A DNA stretch of 64,000 nucleotides from RCC90-49c sp051016155 (GCA_051016155.1 CP136537.1:1054001-1118000), one strand, 5' to 3'; positions 10,601 through 18,897 are shown, numbered from the stretch's first letter. Notes: generated by a model not told the origin, from the letters alone. A program made the numbers and translations.

Positions 10601-11169
10601 CTAAAGACAATAAACTGAAGAACATCTGTCATAGTCACTGCACGAATGCCTCCAAAGGTTGAATAGAGAATGACAATAGTGGCTGAAGCAATCATGACTT
10701 CTGGCCCTTGAAGGCCCAGCAGTAGCGTTATCATTCTACTGACGACTTGGAACTGAATAGCTGATGTTCCTACCTGTCCTAAAATACCACTAATCGCTGT
10801 GATAACACGCACTAAGGGGCCATACAGGTCTCCCATGGCCTCTCCCACAGACAAGTAGTGTAAAAATTTTTCCATGCGTATTGCCAAAATTTGACCTGTT
10901 GAAAGCAGATTGAGTACCATACCCATCATTATCACAATAAAGAGTAATCCATCCGTGTGGATGCTGGGTAATAGGTAGAAGAGGCGCTCGCCACTAATCC
11001 ACGTAGCAATAATAGTGGCTGTGATTACAGCTGTAGAGAAATTTTTGTCGCCTACCGCGTAGGTGCTGAAGCTGGTCATCTTGCGGCCTGCTTGGATGCC
11101 TACGATGAGGGTAGCAGTAAGAAAAGAAACTAGAATGCCTACATCTATGGCGTGGAGCTCGTTACTCAT
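7648..11169 (-). CDS. Symporter-fusion paralogue 2 with degenerate HD domain
   Basis: A 1173-residue paralogue of the preceding gene with the same order: symporter-like residues 1-455, a second membrane block, a coiled-coil and kinase-like region, then a SpoT-like HD region. The HD region has lost catalytic residues. The His-Asp pair reads LFHESIRG instead of LLHDTVED, and the upstream His block reads YIHLITV, although KLADRLHDMRTI remains. I infer a pseudo-hydrolase, possibly a regulatory or sensing partner. The N-terminal 40 codons and a central patch are almost identical in DNA to copy 1, while the middle and C-terminal regions diverge strongly, which suggests gene conversion. Confidence 0.83.
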   Translation of the reverse strand: MSNELHAIDVGILVSFLTATLIVGIQAGRKMTSFSTYAVGDKNFSTAVITATIIATWISGERLFYLLPSIHTDGLLFIVIMMGMVLNLLSTGQILAIRMEKFLHYLSVGEAMGDLYGPLVRVITAISGILGQVGTSAIQFQVVSRMITLLLGLQGPEVMIASATIVILYSTFGGIRAVTMTDVLQFIVFSMFIPILALNIWNNLPNPEQQVTAVLATEPFDLRRIIDWNSKSLSSLDMLLYFIIPSLGPAMFQRILIARDVYQVKRSFTYAAGIDFLIILLVTWLAILLLADNPGLESSDLISYVVDHYAYIGLRGLMVVGIMALAMSTADSELNSSSVLAVHDLLKPIFPSFNVSITTARICSVFIGTAGLLLALRESDILALIMFTASFYMPVVTVPLLLAIFGFRSSPRAALVGMVAGIITVLAWDSYLTYTSIPSFLPGMLANLVALMSTHYLLGEEGGWQPLEKNSPLAKQRADRQAAWQAWREALRNPQPYAFLKQNLPTDEKIYSLIGLYVLGATYVSFFSLPDSVPAAYPLLFKHLTYSVLIVASALLSYPAWPQACKKEAFLVWAWPISMAYLFFFVGALLLVISGFHHLQVLLFVFNLTMATLLISQSLLFLLAFSGALLAMGISYLYAGEVASTPTAAEILTRFAYFLPVLVGVLTVFFLLFRQKQAYSQLIASYDALLIDLKNHSSHHDDKDNPLLVASAAKNNFFKSVRQIERESFYQIARLSQQFEQVTRNLDPQDAIATKVRSLLEELAPISNILSKLDLRAADYHALQISSSSVASLLRLTQQTLQASALVHNVRFEQLTDQKTVQCDKFSLMMVLMRSVPLLRTLKSEDYPIVISVEDTQLYYMLDSARRDHLQQAPALCFSITTGPERLASAQVHTVYMDERPCFSAESFTPLPLLRNKQTIDAHYGYSDTLVRGAECSLQYTIPVEVASVRPPDIEEKEISLAIKKLRTVEDHPGVMEREQGFFQAVSERTSADMHRIRQAVETVKLYHGLMRRPSGEPLYIHLITVAQIVLEYSQEEATVLGALFHESIRGDKLLLEHIALHYEADVNQLIKGMRELERDRAKFYTPKWSATENIKPFLELGDVRIMYIKLADRLHDMRTIRSFPAVEQFMLAEETLWFLLPLSRALGLEETAEELERLSLRVLTRKSNTVKC

Positions 11170-11284
11170 AAATTGGTCTGGGTTTTCTGTGCTTCACTGA
11201 TGGGATCAAGATACATAAAAGCAACAGATGAGTAGCCTATGGGGATGGAGTGGGGTTTTGGGTGGGAGGTGGCATTTGGCTGGC
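11170..11284 (-). promoter_or_regulatory. Conserved upstream segment of symporter-fusion copy 2
   Basis: Near-identical partner of the segment at 7407-7516, including the minus-strand TATCTTGA box. Conservation stops at about 11284; the bases from there to the end of copy 3 at 11364 show no feature. Confidence 0.5.
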
Positions 11285-11363
11285 TCGGTAATAACGGCTA
11301 CGCTTGCCCTACTACCAGCTACTAGCAGGGGCGGAGGTGGCGTGCCACTTCCTACTACTTGCC

Positions 11364-12797
11364 CTATTGTTGTTGTTGCCCATCGCGTTGGGAGGTTAGG
11401 GTGAGTCTTCTTGCCTCTTCTCCTAGTAGATAGTGCGTGCCTACTAGCCCTATCACATTGGCCAGCATGCCTGGGATAATGCTTTTAAGACCAGTATGTG
11501 CACAGAACGCATTCCAAGCTAAGACTGTAGTAATGCCGGCTGCCATGCCCACCAAGGCAGCCCTGGGGCTGCTGCGAAATCCAAAAATGGCCAGCAGGAG
11601 CGGTACCGTAACCACGGGCATGTAGAAGCTGGCAGTAGACATAACTAACTCTAGAATATCACTCTCGCGCAAGGCCAACAGCAAGCCTACAGTGCCTATG
11701 AGCACAGAGCATATCCTAGCCGTAGTTATCGACACGTTGAAAAAAGGGAAAATAGGCCTCAGGAGATCATGAACGGCTAGAACAGAAGTCGCGTTCAGTT
11801 CAGAGTCAGCTGTAGACATGGCCAGTGCTATGATGCCTACTACCATCAGGCCTTTCAGGCCAATGTAAGCATGGTGGTCAATAATATAATTTACCAGTTT
11901 TGAAGGCTCTAGACTAGGATTGTCAGCTAGTAGCAAGATGGCTAACCAAGCTACCACTATGATTATCAATGAGTCGATACCTGCAGCGTAAGTAAAAGCC
12001 CGTCTGACCTGATAAACATCACGCGCCATGAGGACTCTTTGAAACATAGCAGGCCCCAAGGAGGGCATGATAGTATAGAATATTAGGTTCAGATAAGCCA
12101 TTGGTTTGTAGTTCCAATCCGTCATTTTTTGTAGATCAAACGGCTCAGTAGCCAGCACTGCAGCCACCTGTTGTTCAGGGTTAGGGAGATCATTCCAAAT
12201 ATTAAGCGTTAGAATCGGTATAAATATTCCAAAAACAATAAACTGAAGGACGTCTGTCATGGTCACAGCACGGACGCCTCCAAAGGCTGAATAGAGGATG
12301 ATGATGGTTGCAGCAATGATCATCACTTTGGGTCCCTGAAAGCCCGATACTAGGGCTAACATCTTGCTAATGGCTTGAAACTGGATGGCTATGATTCCCA
12401 GCCTACCGATGATGCCACTCACAGCCGTAATAGTGCGTACTGTAGGACCATACAGGTCACCCATAGCTTCGCCTACAGACAGGTAATGCAAGAACTTGTC
12501 CATGCGTACGGCCAGTAACTGGCCTGTCACCAATAGGTTGAGTGATCCTCCCATCGTTGCTATCACAAAAAGTAAACCATCAGTGTAAATGTTGGGCAAT
12601 ACACGAAAAAGAACGCCACCAGTCAACCATGTAGCCATAATGGTGGATACGATTACAGCTGTAGGGAAATTTTTGTCGCCTACTGCGTAGGTACGAAAGC
12701 TGTTCATTCTGCGGCCTGCTTGGAGGCCTACAATGAGGGTGGCACCAAGAAAAACAACTAGAATGCCTATGTCTATAGCGTGGAGCTCGTTACTCAT
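11364..12797 (-). CDS. Sodium:solute symporter-like paralogue 3, lacking the C-terminal signalling half
   Basis: A 477-residue protein matching only the transporter part of its two downstream neighbours. It begins with the same MSNELHAIDIGIL start and ends after GTHYLLGEEAR with a short polar, Gln-rich tail, where the others enter the linker to the second membrane block. It could be a stand-alone transporter or a truncation product. The transporter core is complete (about 13 membrane segments) and uninterrupted, so it may be functional. The family suggests Na+-coupled uptake of a small organic solute; which one cannot be read from sequence. Confidence 0.8.
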   Translation of the reverse strand: MSNELHAIDIGILVVFLGATLIVGLQAGRRMNSFRTYAVGDKNFPTAVIVSTIMATWLTGGVLFRVLPNIYTDGLLFVIATMGGSLNLLVTGQLLAVRMDKFLHYLSVGEAMGDLYGPTVRTITAVSGIIGRLGIIAIQFQAISKMLALVSGFQGPKVMIIAATIIILYSAFGGVRAVTMTDVLQFIVFGIFIPILTLNIWNDLPNPEQQVAAVLATEPFDLQKMTDWNYKPMAYLNLIFYTIMPSLGPAMFQRVLMARDVYQVRRAFTYAAGIDSLIIIVVAWLAILLLADNPSLEPSKLVNYIIDHHAYIGLKGLMVVGIIALAMSTADSELNATSVLAVHDLLRPIFPFFNVSITTARICSVLIGTVGLLLALRESDILELVMSTASFYMPVVTVPLLLAIFGFRSSPRAALVGMAAGITTVLAWNAFCAHTGLKSIIPGMLANVIGLVGTHYLLGEEARRLTLTSQRDGQQQQ

Positions 12798-12987
12798 AGA
12801 ATGGTTGATTTTTAAGGTTACTTATTGACGAGCGTTAAGATACATAAAAGCAACAGATAAGCCTAAACTTAAGAGTGACCCATGAGTGAACAGTGCATGG
12901 TTGTGCAAGAACTAAGTTCTGTGCTAATTGGGTAATGGAGTCAACTAGCTGATAAGGTTGATAAGGCGAGTAGTCACACTGACCGAA

Positions 12988-13080
12988 ACAATACTGGCAG
13001 TGCTGCGAAACCTAACATGGCTAGCAGGAGCGGTGCCGTGACAACGGGCATATAAAAGGTAGCCTCAAGCAGCGTGAGGC
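12988..13080 (-). pseudogene. Remnant of a fourth symporter-fusion copy
   Basis: Within a 102-codon minus-strand reading frame (12974-13282), the C-terminal residues include FYMPVVTAPLLLAMLGF. This matches FYMPVVTVPLLLAIFGF found in all three complete paralogues, and the DNA matches too. The N-terminal 70 residues of the frame resemble nothing I know. I read this as a short fossil of another tandem copy. The gap between it and copy 3 (12798-12973) shows only a partial copy of the shared upstream segment. Confidence 0.7.
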
Positions 13081-13394
13081 TGAGCGAGGACGCTGTAAAA
13101 CAAATATCCACTATCGAGAAATCGACCCAATGGCTTTGTGTAGTACCTTTAAAGACGGTCTTGGGTGCATTTTGAAGCGCCTGTATAATTTTCCATCGTA
13201 GATGAAAAATAGCTGTAACTTTGTAAGCTTCAAGCAAAGCAGCACAATAGTTGTCGAAACTTAGCCTCCGAAATATGGTCATGAAGATGTCTTTTTTTGC
13301 TGATTCACAGTGAATTAGCTGCTAGTCAAGTCAGCTAAAGTTCAGCGGGGTCTTGTCTATTCCAGGTAGTAGCAATTTCTATTCCTTAAGCAAC

Positions 13395-14279
13395 ATGAAA
13401 CAATTCTTATTTGACAATGCAGTAGTAGCACTGGTATTACCTCCAGCCTATTATATACTATGGAAACTATTCGGCGCCACTTGGCGTGAACTGGACGAAG
13501 AGGCCTATGCATGGCGTACAGAGCTACGCAAAACAGGAGCAACCGATTTTCGTCCTTTTGCCGTTTTTGCTATTGCTGCTGCAGTGCTTTCCTGGCAAGA
13601 ATATTACGGAAGTGGGGATTTTTACATTAACCATATTTATCCTTGGATTCAGCAATGGAATCAAGTATATCCTGAATGGGTACAACTGGCTGATTACGGG
13701 GTGCTCTATTGGTACATGTGGTGGAAACTGTCCCTCATACTGGGCTACGTAGTGTTTCCTTTCACGATCTGGAAATTTCTTTTTCCGCAAGATGCGCTGC
13801 TTGATTTTGGCTTGCGTACGCAGGGCTTTTTTCAACACGTACACCTTTACGGTCTATTTCTCGTATTGATTCTAGTAGGGGTCGTATTTGCCAGCTTTCA
13901 GTCCAGTTTTGTACAGTATTACCCTCATTACAAGTATGCTTCACGCAGCTGGTACGATCTTTTGCTTTGGGAGGCGATTTATCTACCTGGATTCTTTGCG
14001 TTGGAGATATTCTTTCGAGGGTGGTGGTTGGTTGCGCTGCGCAAGAGTTTAGGCGCTGCTGCTATTTTCACCATGGTAGTCCCCTACTGCATGATTCACT
14101 TTGGGAAACCTTACCTAGAGACCATGGGCACAGTGATGGGGGCCGTGGCCCTAGGTTCCTTAAGTATGAAGACCAAAAGTGTTTATCAAGGAACCTTCCT
14201 CCACATCATACTAGCACTTGCTATGGACCTACTAGCCTTGGCTCAACGAGGGGCTTTCCCTACTTCATTCTGGCCGTAA
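13395..14279 (+). CDS. CPBP-like intramembrane protease family protein
   Basis: A membrane protein of 294 residues from ATG 13395 (an upstream TTG at 13353 would add 14). Several hydrophobic segments are followed by a C-terminal region resembling the CPBP/Abi (Rce1-like) family: EIFFRGWW, then a His in YCMIHFGKP, then FLHIILALAMD. The canonical EExxxR motif has Leu in place of the first Glu, and the last motif is loose. The family fold is therefore likely but protease activity is doubtful. It diverges from the symporter cluster. The 170 bases downstream show no terminator. Confidence 0.65.
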   Translation: MKQFLFDNAVVALVLPPAYYILWKLFGATWRELDEEAYAWRTELRKTGATDFRPFAVFAIAAAVLSWQEYYGSGDFYINHIYPWIQQWNQVYPEWVQLADYGVLYWYMWWKLSLILGYVVFPFTIWKFLFPQDALLDFGLRTQGFFQHVHLYGLFLVLILVGVVFASFQSSFVQYYPHYKYASRSWYDLLLWEAIYLPGFFALEIFFRGWWLVALRKSLGAAAIFTMVVPYCMIHFGKPYLETMGTVMGAVALGSLSMKTKSVYQGTFLHIILALAMDLLALAQRGAFPTSFWP

Positions 14280-14437
14280 ACAAGTAGCCTAAATACACCT
14301 AACTCCCTCAGCGATCCCTGGCCAGAGTTGATGGTCCATGAACATTGAAGCCTTGGGTAGCTGTTCTGCTTGTAGCTCCCTAAATTGCAACGAGCAAACC
14401 GGCCCAACTTATTCTTTTCGAATAAAATCGGCAATCA

Positions 14438-14508
14438 ATGCAATGGATCATGGACCTACAGCAAGTGCTGGATTTCTTAGCAGCGTTGAAGCAGCATAAT
14501 TACAAAGC
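14438..14508 (+). pseudogene. 5' fragment of a DUF2461 gene interrupted by an IS
   Basis: From ATG 14438 (or ATG 14450) the frame reads into the IS at 14508. The encoded residues, with VLDFLAALKQHNYKAW across the junction, match the N-terminus of the DUF2461 (TIGR02453) family and join in frame with the 3' fragment once the IS and one target repeat are removed. The function of DUF2461 is unknown. Confidence 0.8.
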
Positions 14509-15791
14509 GAGGGCGCTGCAAAAGACTGTAAAAGTTTAGGTTAAAAGAGGACCTTACAGTATTTTAGAGAAGCTCAGCCAAACTTTCTTTCACCTCAAAC
14601 TTAGCGCCTATGCCTAGAATCGATAACTCACAACGCTCTTTTGCCGATCAATGCCTTGAGCAGAAAATCAATCCCCTCTCCACTATTGCACGCATTGACC
14701 AAATCATCGACTGGCAACCCATTCAACAACTCCTCGATCAAGCTTATCCTAAAGGGCTCGAGGATAGAGGTAGAAAGGCCTACAACCCCCTGATTCTCTT
14801 TAAAATGAGCTTGCTACAAATCTGGTATGGGCTTAGTGATACCCTCGTAGAAGAACAAACCCGAGATAGGCTCTCTTTTATGGCCTTTTGTGGAGTCAAG
14901 GCCCTTGATCCTGTCCCCGACAGTACTCTCTTGTGCCGATTTAGAAAAAAGCTTACTCAGACCCAAGCTTATGACCGCCTTCTTGAAGCGATCAATAGGC
15001 AGCTTGAGCAACACGAGCTGCTGGTTTGTAAAGGAACCATAGTAGACGCTTCTATTACGCCAACAGCGCGCCGCCCCAAAGGAAAAAAGGTGTATGCTTT
15101 TTCAGAAGGGGAGTATAGACCTCCCTTGGAAGAAGTCAAGCAAAAAGGAGTAGATCAAGAGGCGAGTTGGGTGAAGCGGGGTAATGAGTTGTATTATGGC
15201 TATAAGCGTCACTATCTAGTAGAAGCAGAGACTGGATTAGTGTTATCAGTTCATACGAGTAAGGCAAGTGAGCACGAAAGCCAACATCTGTCTCGGTTAT
15301 TAGAGCAGGTGGAGCTACCCAAGGGGAGTGAAGTATTGGGCGATAAGGGCTACAGTAGTGCATCGAACGAATCGTTATTGGAAAGTAAGGGACTCAAGAG
15401 CCGTCTTCAACGCAAACGAGCAAGAGGGAAGGCAAGAAACAGTTGGTTAAGTCTGTACAATCGGCTAATAGGGGAGCGTCGCTACAAAGTGGAGCGGGTG
15501 TTTGGCAGTATAAAGAGTTGGTTCAAGGCGGGCAGCGCGCGTTATGTAGGGAAGGCAAAAACGCATAGTCAGCATGTGTTAGAAGCACTATGTTACAATC
15601 TATACCGCGCTCCAGGGCTAGCGTTAAGAGTCTCTGTAGGATAGCTACGCGTTTTTCTCTAGCTTATTGAACATTAAGAGTACCAAAAAGGACAAAAAGG
15701 CATGAAAGAGTGCTGCCCAACAAGTGGCTAGACTACAAATGAGGCTATAGGGTCTATTGCCCAAATCTAGCTACAGTTTTGCAGTGCCCTC
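14509..15791 (+). mobile_element. Intact IS5-family insertion sequence
   Basis: A 1283-bp element with imperfect terminal inverted repeats: left GAGGGCGCTGCAAAAGACTG; right, read inward, GAGGGCACTGCAAAACTGTA. It is flanked by a 5-bp direct repeat AAAGC (14504-14508 and 15792-15796), the expected target duplication. It carries one complete transposase. The intact ends, duplication and gene suggest a recent insertion. It splits a DUF2461 gene. Confidence 0.93.
14610..15644 (+). CDS. IS5-family transposase
   Basis: A 344-residue DDE transposase. The N-terminal part (about 40-130) matches the DUF772 domain found in IS5-type enzymes. The catalytic triad is visible as Asp146 (TIVDASI), Asp245 (LGDKGYSS) and Glu295 (YKVERVFGSIK), with the usual Tyr/Arg/Lys surroundings. 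The frame is uninterrupted and sits between clear inverted repeats, so the protein is probably active. Confidence 0.93.
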   Translation: MPRIDNSQRSFADQCLEQKINPLSTIARIDQIIDWQPIQQLLDQAYPKGLEDRGRKAYNPLILFKMSLLQIWYGLSDTLVEEQTRDRLSFMAFCGVKALDPVPDSTLLCRFRKKLTQTQAYDRLLEAINRQLEQHELLVCKGTIVDASITPTARRPKGKKVYAFSEGEYRPPLEEVKQKGVDQEASWVKRGNELYYGYKRHYLVEAETGLVLSVHTSKASEHESQHLSRLLEQVELPKGSEVLGDKGYSSASNESLLESKGLKSRLQRKRARGKARNSWLSLYNRLIGERRYKVERVFGSIKSWFKAGSARYVGKAKTHSQHVLEALCYNLYRAPGLALRVSVG

Positions 15792-15796
15792 AAAGC

Positions 15797-16400
15797 TTGG
15801 ATGGACGCGCAGCAAGAGGAATATCAGCAAGCACGAAAGACGTTTATTCATGTTACTGACTTTCTGATCAAAGGCATGGGGCCCTGGGAAGCATCAGTAG
15901 CGCACTTGGAGCCCAAGCAGTGCATCTTTCGCATCAATCGTGACGTTCGATTTAGCAAAGACAAGGCACCTTATAAAACCAATATGGGAGCGTATCTGGC
16001 CAAGGAAGGGCGGCATGGTGGCTATGCAGGCTATTATCTCCACCTAGAGCCACACGACCAGTCTTTCATAGCAGGAGGCATGTACTGCCCTGCTGCTGAT
16101 GCGCTCAAGCAGATCCGGCAAGAGATTGATTACAATGCTGCAGAGCTCCTTACAGTCCTCCAAGCCCCGCGCTTTAAAGCACTGTTTGGCTACCTGCAGG
16201 GCGAAAGCCTCAAAAGAATGCCACAGGGCTACGAAGAAGCGCATCCACAGGCAGCACTGCTCAAGATGAAGTCCTTTATAGCTATGCATCCTATCAAAGA
16301 CAGCGTAGTCACACAAAAAGATTTTCTTTCTTATGTGCTCGAGGTTTTTCAAGCCATTATTCCTTTGAACAAGTTTTTGAATATGGCCATCAGTGCTTGA
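15797..16400 (+). pseudogene. 3' fragment of the DUF2461 gene interrupted by an IS
   Basis: About 200 residues of a DUF2461/TIGR02453 protein, with the family block FRINRDVRFSKDKAPYKTN. An open frame exists from ATG 15801, but the family N-terminus lies before the IS at 14438-14508. Rejoining the two pieces across one AAAGC copy gives about 220 residues in frame, the normal length. A shortened protein from 15801 might still be made, but its promoter has been displaced by the IS. Confidence 0.85.
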
Positions 16401-16402
16401 GC

Positions 16403-16470
16403 CCATTGCATTATTGAGCAATTTTGTGATTGCGTGATTGTAAAGCTGTTCCTAGCCTTGTAAAGACGCT
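16403..16470. repeat. Dispersed repeat A, copy 2
   Basis: TGCATTATTGAGCAATTTTG followed by TGATTGCGTGATTG and a weaker conserved extension (CCTAGCCTTGTAAAGAC) shared with copies near 26060, 45297 and 50598. It fills most of the gap between the DUF2461 fragment and the SanA-like gene. Confidence 0.7.
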
Positions 16471-16520
16471 TCTTTTAAGTCCTGCTAGGATATTTAGTAC
16501 ATTTTTGCAGTAGTCTCACT

Positions 16521-17162
16521 ATGGTATCTCTCAGGCTGCATCTATGGCCTCGTACAATTTTGCGCGGGCTTCTCCTCTTGGTGGGCCTAGTCATCACTTG
16601 CAACCTCTGGGTCATTGGCCTCACGACCGACGCGATGAGCAGTGATCTACGGCAGGTAAGCCCGGTCGAATATGGCCTTGTGCTGGGGACTAGTCCCCAA
16701 CGCAGCAACGGAACCTCTAGTGCCTTCTTTGACGAAAGAATCAAAGCAGCGGCATTGCTCTACGTCCATGGGAAGGTGCAACGACTTATTCTCAGTGGTA
16801 CCCACGATCGGCAGTACTACAATGAGCCTGTAGCCATGTACAAGGCACTCATACAATTGGGAGTACCTCACCAAGCCATCATTTTAGATCTGGAGGGAGA
16901 TAACACCCTGGCCTCCATCAAAAGAGCGCGACAGATTGTTGGCTTAAGTAAGTTGGCCATCATCACGCAACGCTTTCATGGCTACCGAGCGCTGTACATC
17001 AGTCGTTGTAGCGGGATAGACGCTTTTGTGTTTGCTACAGAAAACACTGCTCCTTTTGCCATTACACGCACGTTGCTCAGAGAGGTATTGGCCAGGGTAA
17101 AAGTGCTCATTGACCTGCATGTGCTGCAAAAGCAGCAGCGTAGTAGTCCACCTTCCGTGTGA
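16521..17162 (+). CDS. SanA/YdcF-like DUF218 membrane protein
   Basis: A 213-residue protein with one N-terminal membrane segment (about 12-32) and a DUF218 domain. Motifs are GLVLGTSP near the domain start, the region GTHDRQYYNEPVAMYKAL, and IITQRFHGYRALYISR. E. coli SanA of this family affects the envelope barrier to vancomycin; the biochemical activity is not settled. It lies directly upstream of the ribosomal operon, where other ribosomal genes would be expected. Confidence 0.8.
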   Translation: MVSLRLHLWPRTILRGLLLLVGLVITCNLWVIGLTTDAMSSDLRQVSPVEYGLVLGTSPQRSNGTSSAFFDERIKAAALLYVHGKVQRLILSGTHDRQYYNEPVAMYKALIQLGVPHQAIILDLEGDNTLASIKRARQIVGLSKLAIITQRFHGYRALYISRCSGIDAFVFATENTAPFAITRTLLREVLARVKVLIDLHVLQKQQRSSPPSV

Positions 17163-17322
17163 CATAGAGTACGGGCGTTGATATTAACGCTGAAGAGAAT
17201 GATGGGCTAATTGATTTTCTACTGCTTACGTGAGAGAGCATTCGGCGTACTCGTCACTTCATGTACGCAACACTACTCGAGACCCTATCTCGTAACAGGG
17301 ACGCTTTAGTCCTTGCCGAGGC

Positions 17323-17353
17323 TTTTACGAAAACCAAATATTCCCTACTTTTG
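17323..17353 (+). promoter_or_regulatory. Possible promoter for the rpsH-rplQ operon
   Basis: TACTTTTG at 17346-17353 fits the Bacteroidota -7 box TAnnTTTG. Twenty bases upstream the -33 position holds TTT instead of TTG. It is 53 bases before the rpsH start. The 243-base gap upstream of rpsH shows no other feature. Confidence 0.4.
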
Positions 17354-17405
17354 TAGGCCAAGGTAAGCATGTGCTCGCCTCGAGAACCATTACCCATCAC
17401 ACAGC

Positions 17406-17807
17406 ATGATTACAGATCCGATCGCCGACTATCTGACCCGTATCAGAAATGCCATCAAGGCCCGACATAGCATCGTGCAGATTCCAGCGTCCAACACCAA
17501 AAAAGAAATTACCAAGGTGCTGCATGATCAAGGATACATTCGGCATTATAAATTTGACGATCAGGGCAGCGTACAAGGTACCATTAAGATTGCGCTTAAG
17601 TATAATCCTGACACCAAGCAGTCTGCCATTGTCAAGTTGCAAAGAGCTAGTAAGACTGGTCTAAGACAATACGCCAGCTGCGCCAAACTCCCTGAGGTCA
17701 TCAACGGTCTAGGCATTGCCATCGTGTCTACTTCCAAAGGCGTGATGAGCGACAAAGAAGCGCGCAAAATGAACGTCGGTGGTGAAGTATTGTGCTACGT
17801 ATACTAA
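17406..17807 (+). CDS. rpsH: 30S ribosomal protein S8
   Basis: Binds 16S rRNA helix 21 in the central domain. The 133 residues match S8 throughout, from MITDPIADYLTRIRNA to the C-terminal block STSKGVMSDKEARKMNVGGE. It is the first gene of this ribosomal cluster. The genes that normally precede it (rplN, rplX, rplE, rpsN) are absent; a SanA-like gene is there instead. rplF follows after 10 bases. Confidence 0.97.
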   Translation: MITDPIADYLTRIRNAIKARHSIVQIPASNTKKEITKVLHDQGYIRHYKFDDQGSVQGTIKIALKYNPDTKQSAIVKLQRASKTGLRQYASCAKLPEVINGLGIAIVSTSKGVMSDKEARKMNVGGEVLCYVY

Positions 17808-17817
17808 GTCATCAAGC

Positions 17818-18372
17818 ATGTCAAGAATAGGAAAAAGCCCCATCCGACTCCCCGAAAAAGTCACTGTCACCGTCTCCCAAGAAGGTATGGTGCACGTAGA
17901 AGGGCCTAAAGGGAAGCTCTCCCAAGCCATTGATCCAGCCATCACTGTAGAAGTAGCTGATGGTGTGGTCGTACTAGGGCGAAAGTCAGAGCAAAAAGCC
18001 CACAAAGCCTTTCATGGCCTCTATCGATCCTTGCTAAACAACATGGTCATTGGCGTGACAGAAGGTTACAAAAAGACATTAGAACTCGTTGGCGTAGGTT
18101 ACAAAGCCAATGTACAGAACAATGTACTAGAGCTTAGTCTAGGCTATTCCCATGGAATCTTTTTTGCCGTTCCTGCAGAGATCACTGTGCAGGCTGAAAC
18201 AGCCAAGGGGAAAAACCCTCTAGTACACTTAGAAAGTATCGACAAACAGCTATTAGGCCAAGTGGCTGCCAAGCTCAGAAGCTTGCGCAAAGTAGAGCCC
18301 TACAAAGGAAAAGGCATCCGATTCCTCGGAGAAAACATTAGACGCAAAGCAGGTAAAACTGCCAGTAAGTAA
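17818..18372 (+). CDS. rplF: 50S ribosomal protein L6
   Basis: Large-subunit protein near the factor-binding site. From ATG 17818 it has 184 residues beginning MSRIGKSPIRLPEKV and ending with the family signature PYKGKGIRFLGENIRRKAGK. An upstream start at 17779 would overlap rpsH and is rejected. An unusual 525-base gap separates it from rplR. Confidence 0.97.
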   Translation: MSRIGKSPIRLPEKVTVTVSQEGMVHVEGPKGKLSQAIDPAITVEVADGVVVLGRKSEQKAHKAFHGLYRSLLNNMVIGVTEGYKKTLELVGVGYKANVQNNVLELSLGYSHGIFFAVPAEITVQAETAKGKNPLVHLESIDKQLLGQVAAKLRSLRKVEPYKGKGIRFLGENIRRKAGKTASK

Positions 18373-18385
18373 CTTGGTTTACGCA

Positions 18386-18510
18386 GTAGCATTGTCATTC
18401 TAAGCTTGGCGAGGAATATTTGCATAGTGTAGGTTGCGCAGAGGCATCTCGGGGGTGCTTAATATGACAAAGTAGGGTGCATTGAGGGGGTGCGTAAGAT
18501 GAGTTATATT
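18386..18510. repeat. Dispersed repeat B, copy 1 (inside the ribosomal operon)
   Basis: Begins with AGCATTGTCATTCTAAGCTT, contains a mirrored ATATGACAAAGT about 80 bases later, and ends with a GCATTGAGGGGGTGCGTAAG block. Copies with the same order lie near 26217, 48040 and 63922. The rest of the rplF-rplR gap holds a second palindrome-like segment (TGTCATGCTGAGC at about 18726 with GGATGACA near 18805) and short CTCC-rich direct repeats. No gene is visible. Confidence 0.7.
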
Positions 18511-18897
18511 ATGTAAGATTAACTCAAGAAAACTCCTCCAGAAGAATAGGGCATTGTATTGGACAGCCTTTCCTTTCTGGCTGGTAGAAGTTACTTTCCT
18601 CCAACTCCTCCAGAATAGGAGAGGGGAGGGGCTGAGCTAGGATATTCTGGGTAGTGATAGACAGTCGTTCAATGAATGTAACACCCAAAGAGTCGTCCAG
18701 CATAAGGTCGACGATTCCTTATTTGTCATGCTGAGCTGAGAGCGAAGCATCGTTGCGAAGCCCGCTAAGCAGTGACTCTTCACGTGTGTGAAGGATGACA
18801 GAGGCGAAGGAAGTAGTTGAGAATGTCCCGGCCCTGGGAGCAAGGGTGGTCGATCAGCTCTTAGGAGTACAATAAATAATTTTAGCACTTAGCTACC

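Noticed and set aside
15801..16400. Apparent intact 199-codon gene starting at ATG 15801
   Set aside because: The family N-terminus is on the other side of an IS; this ATG is an internal methionine of the DUF2461 gene.
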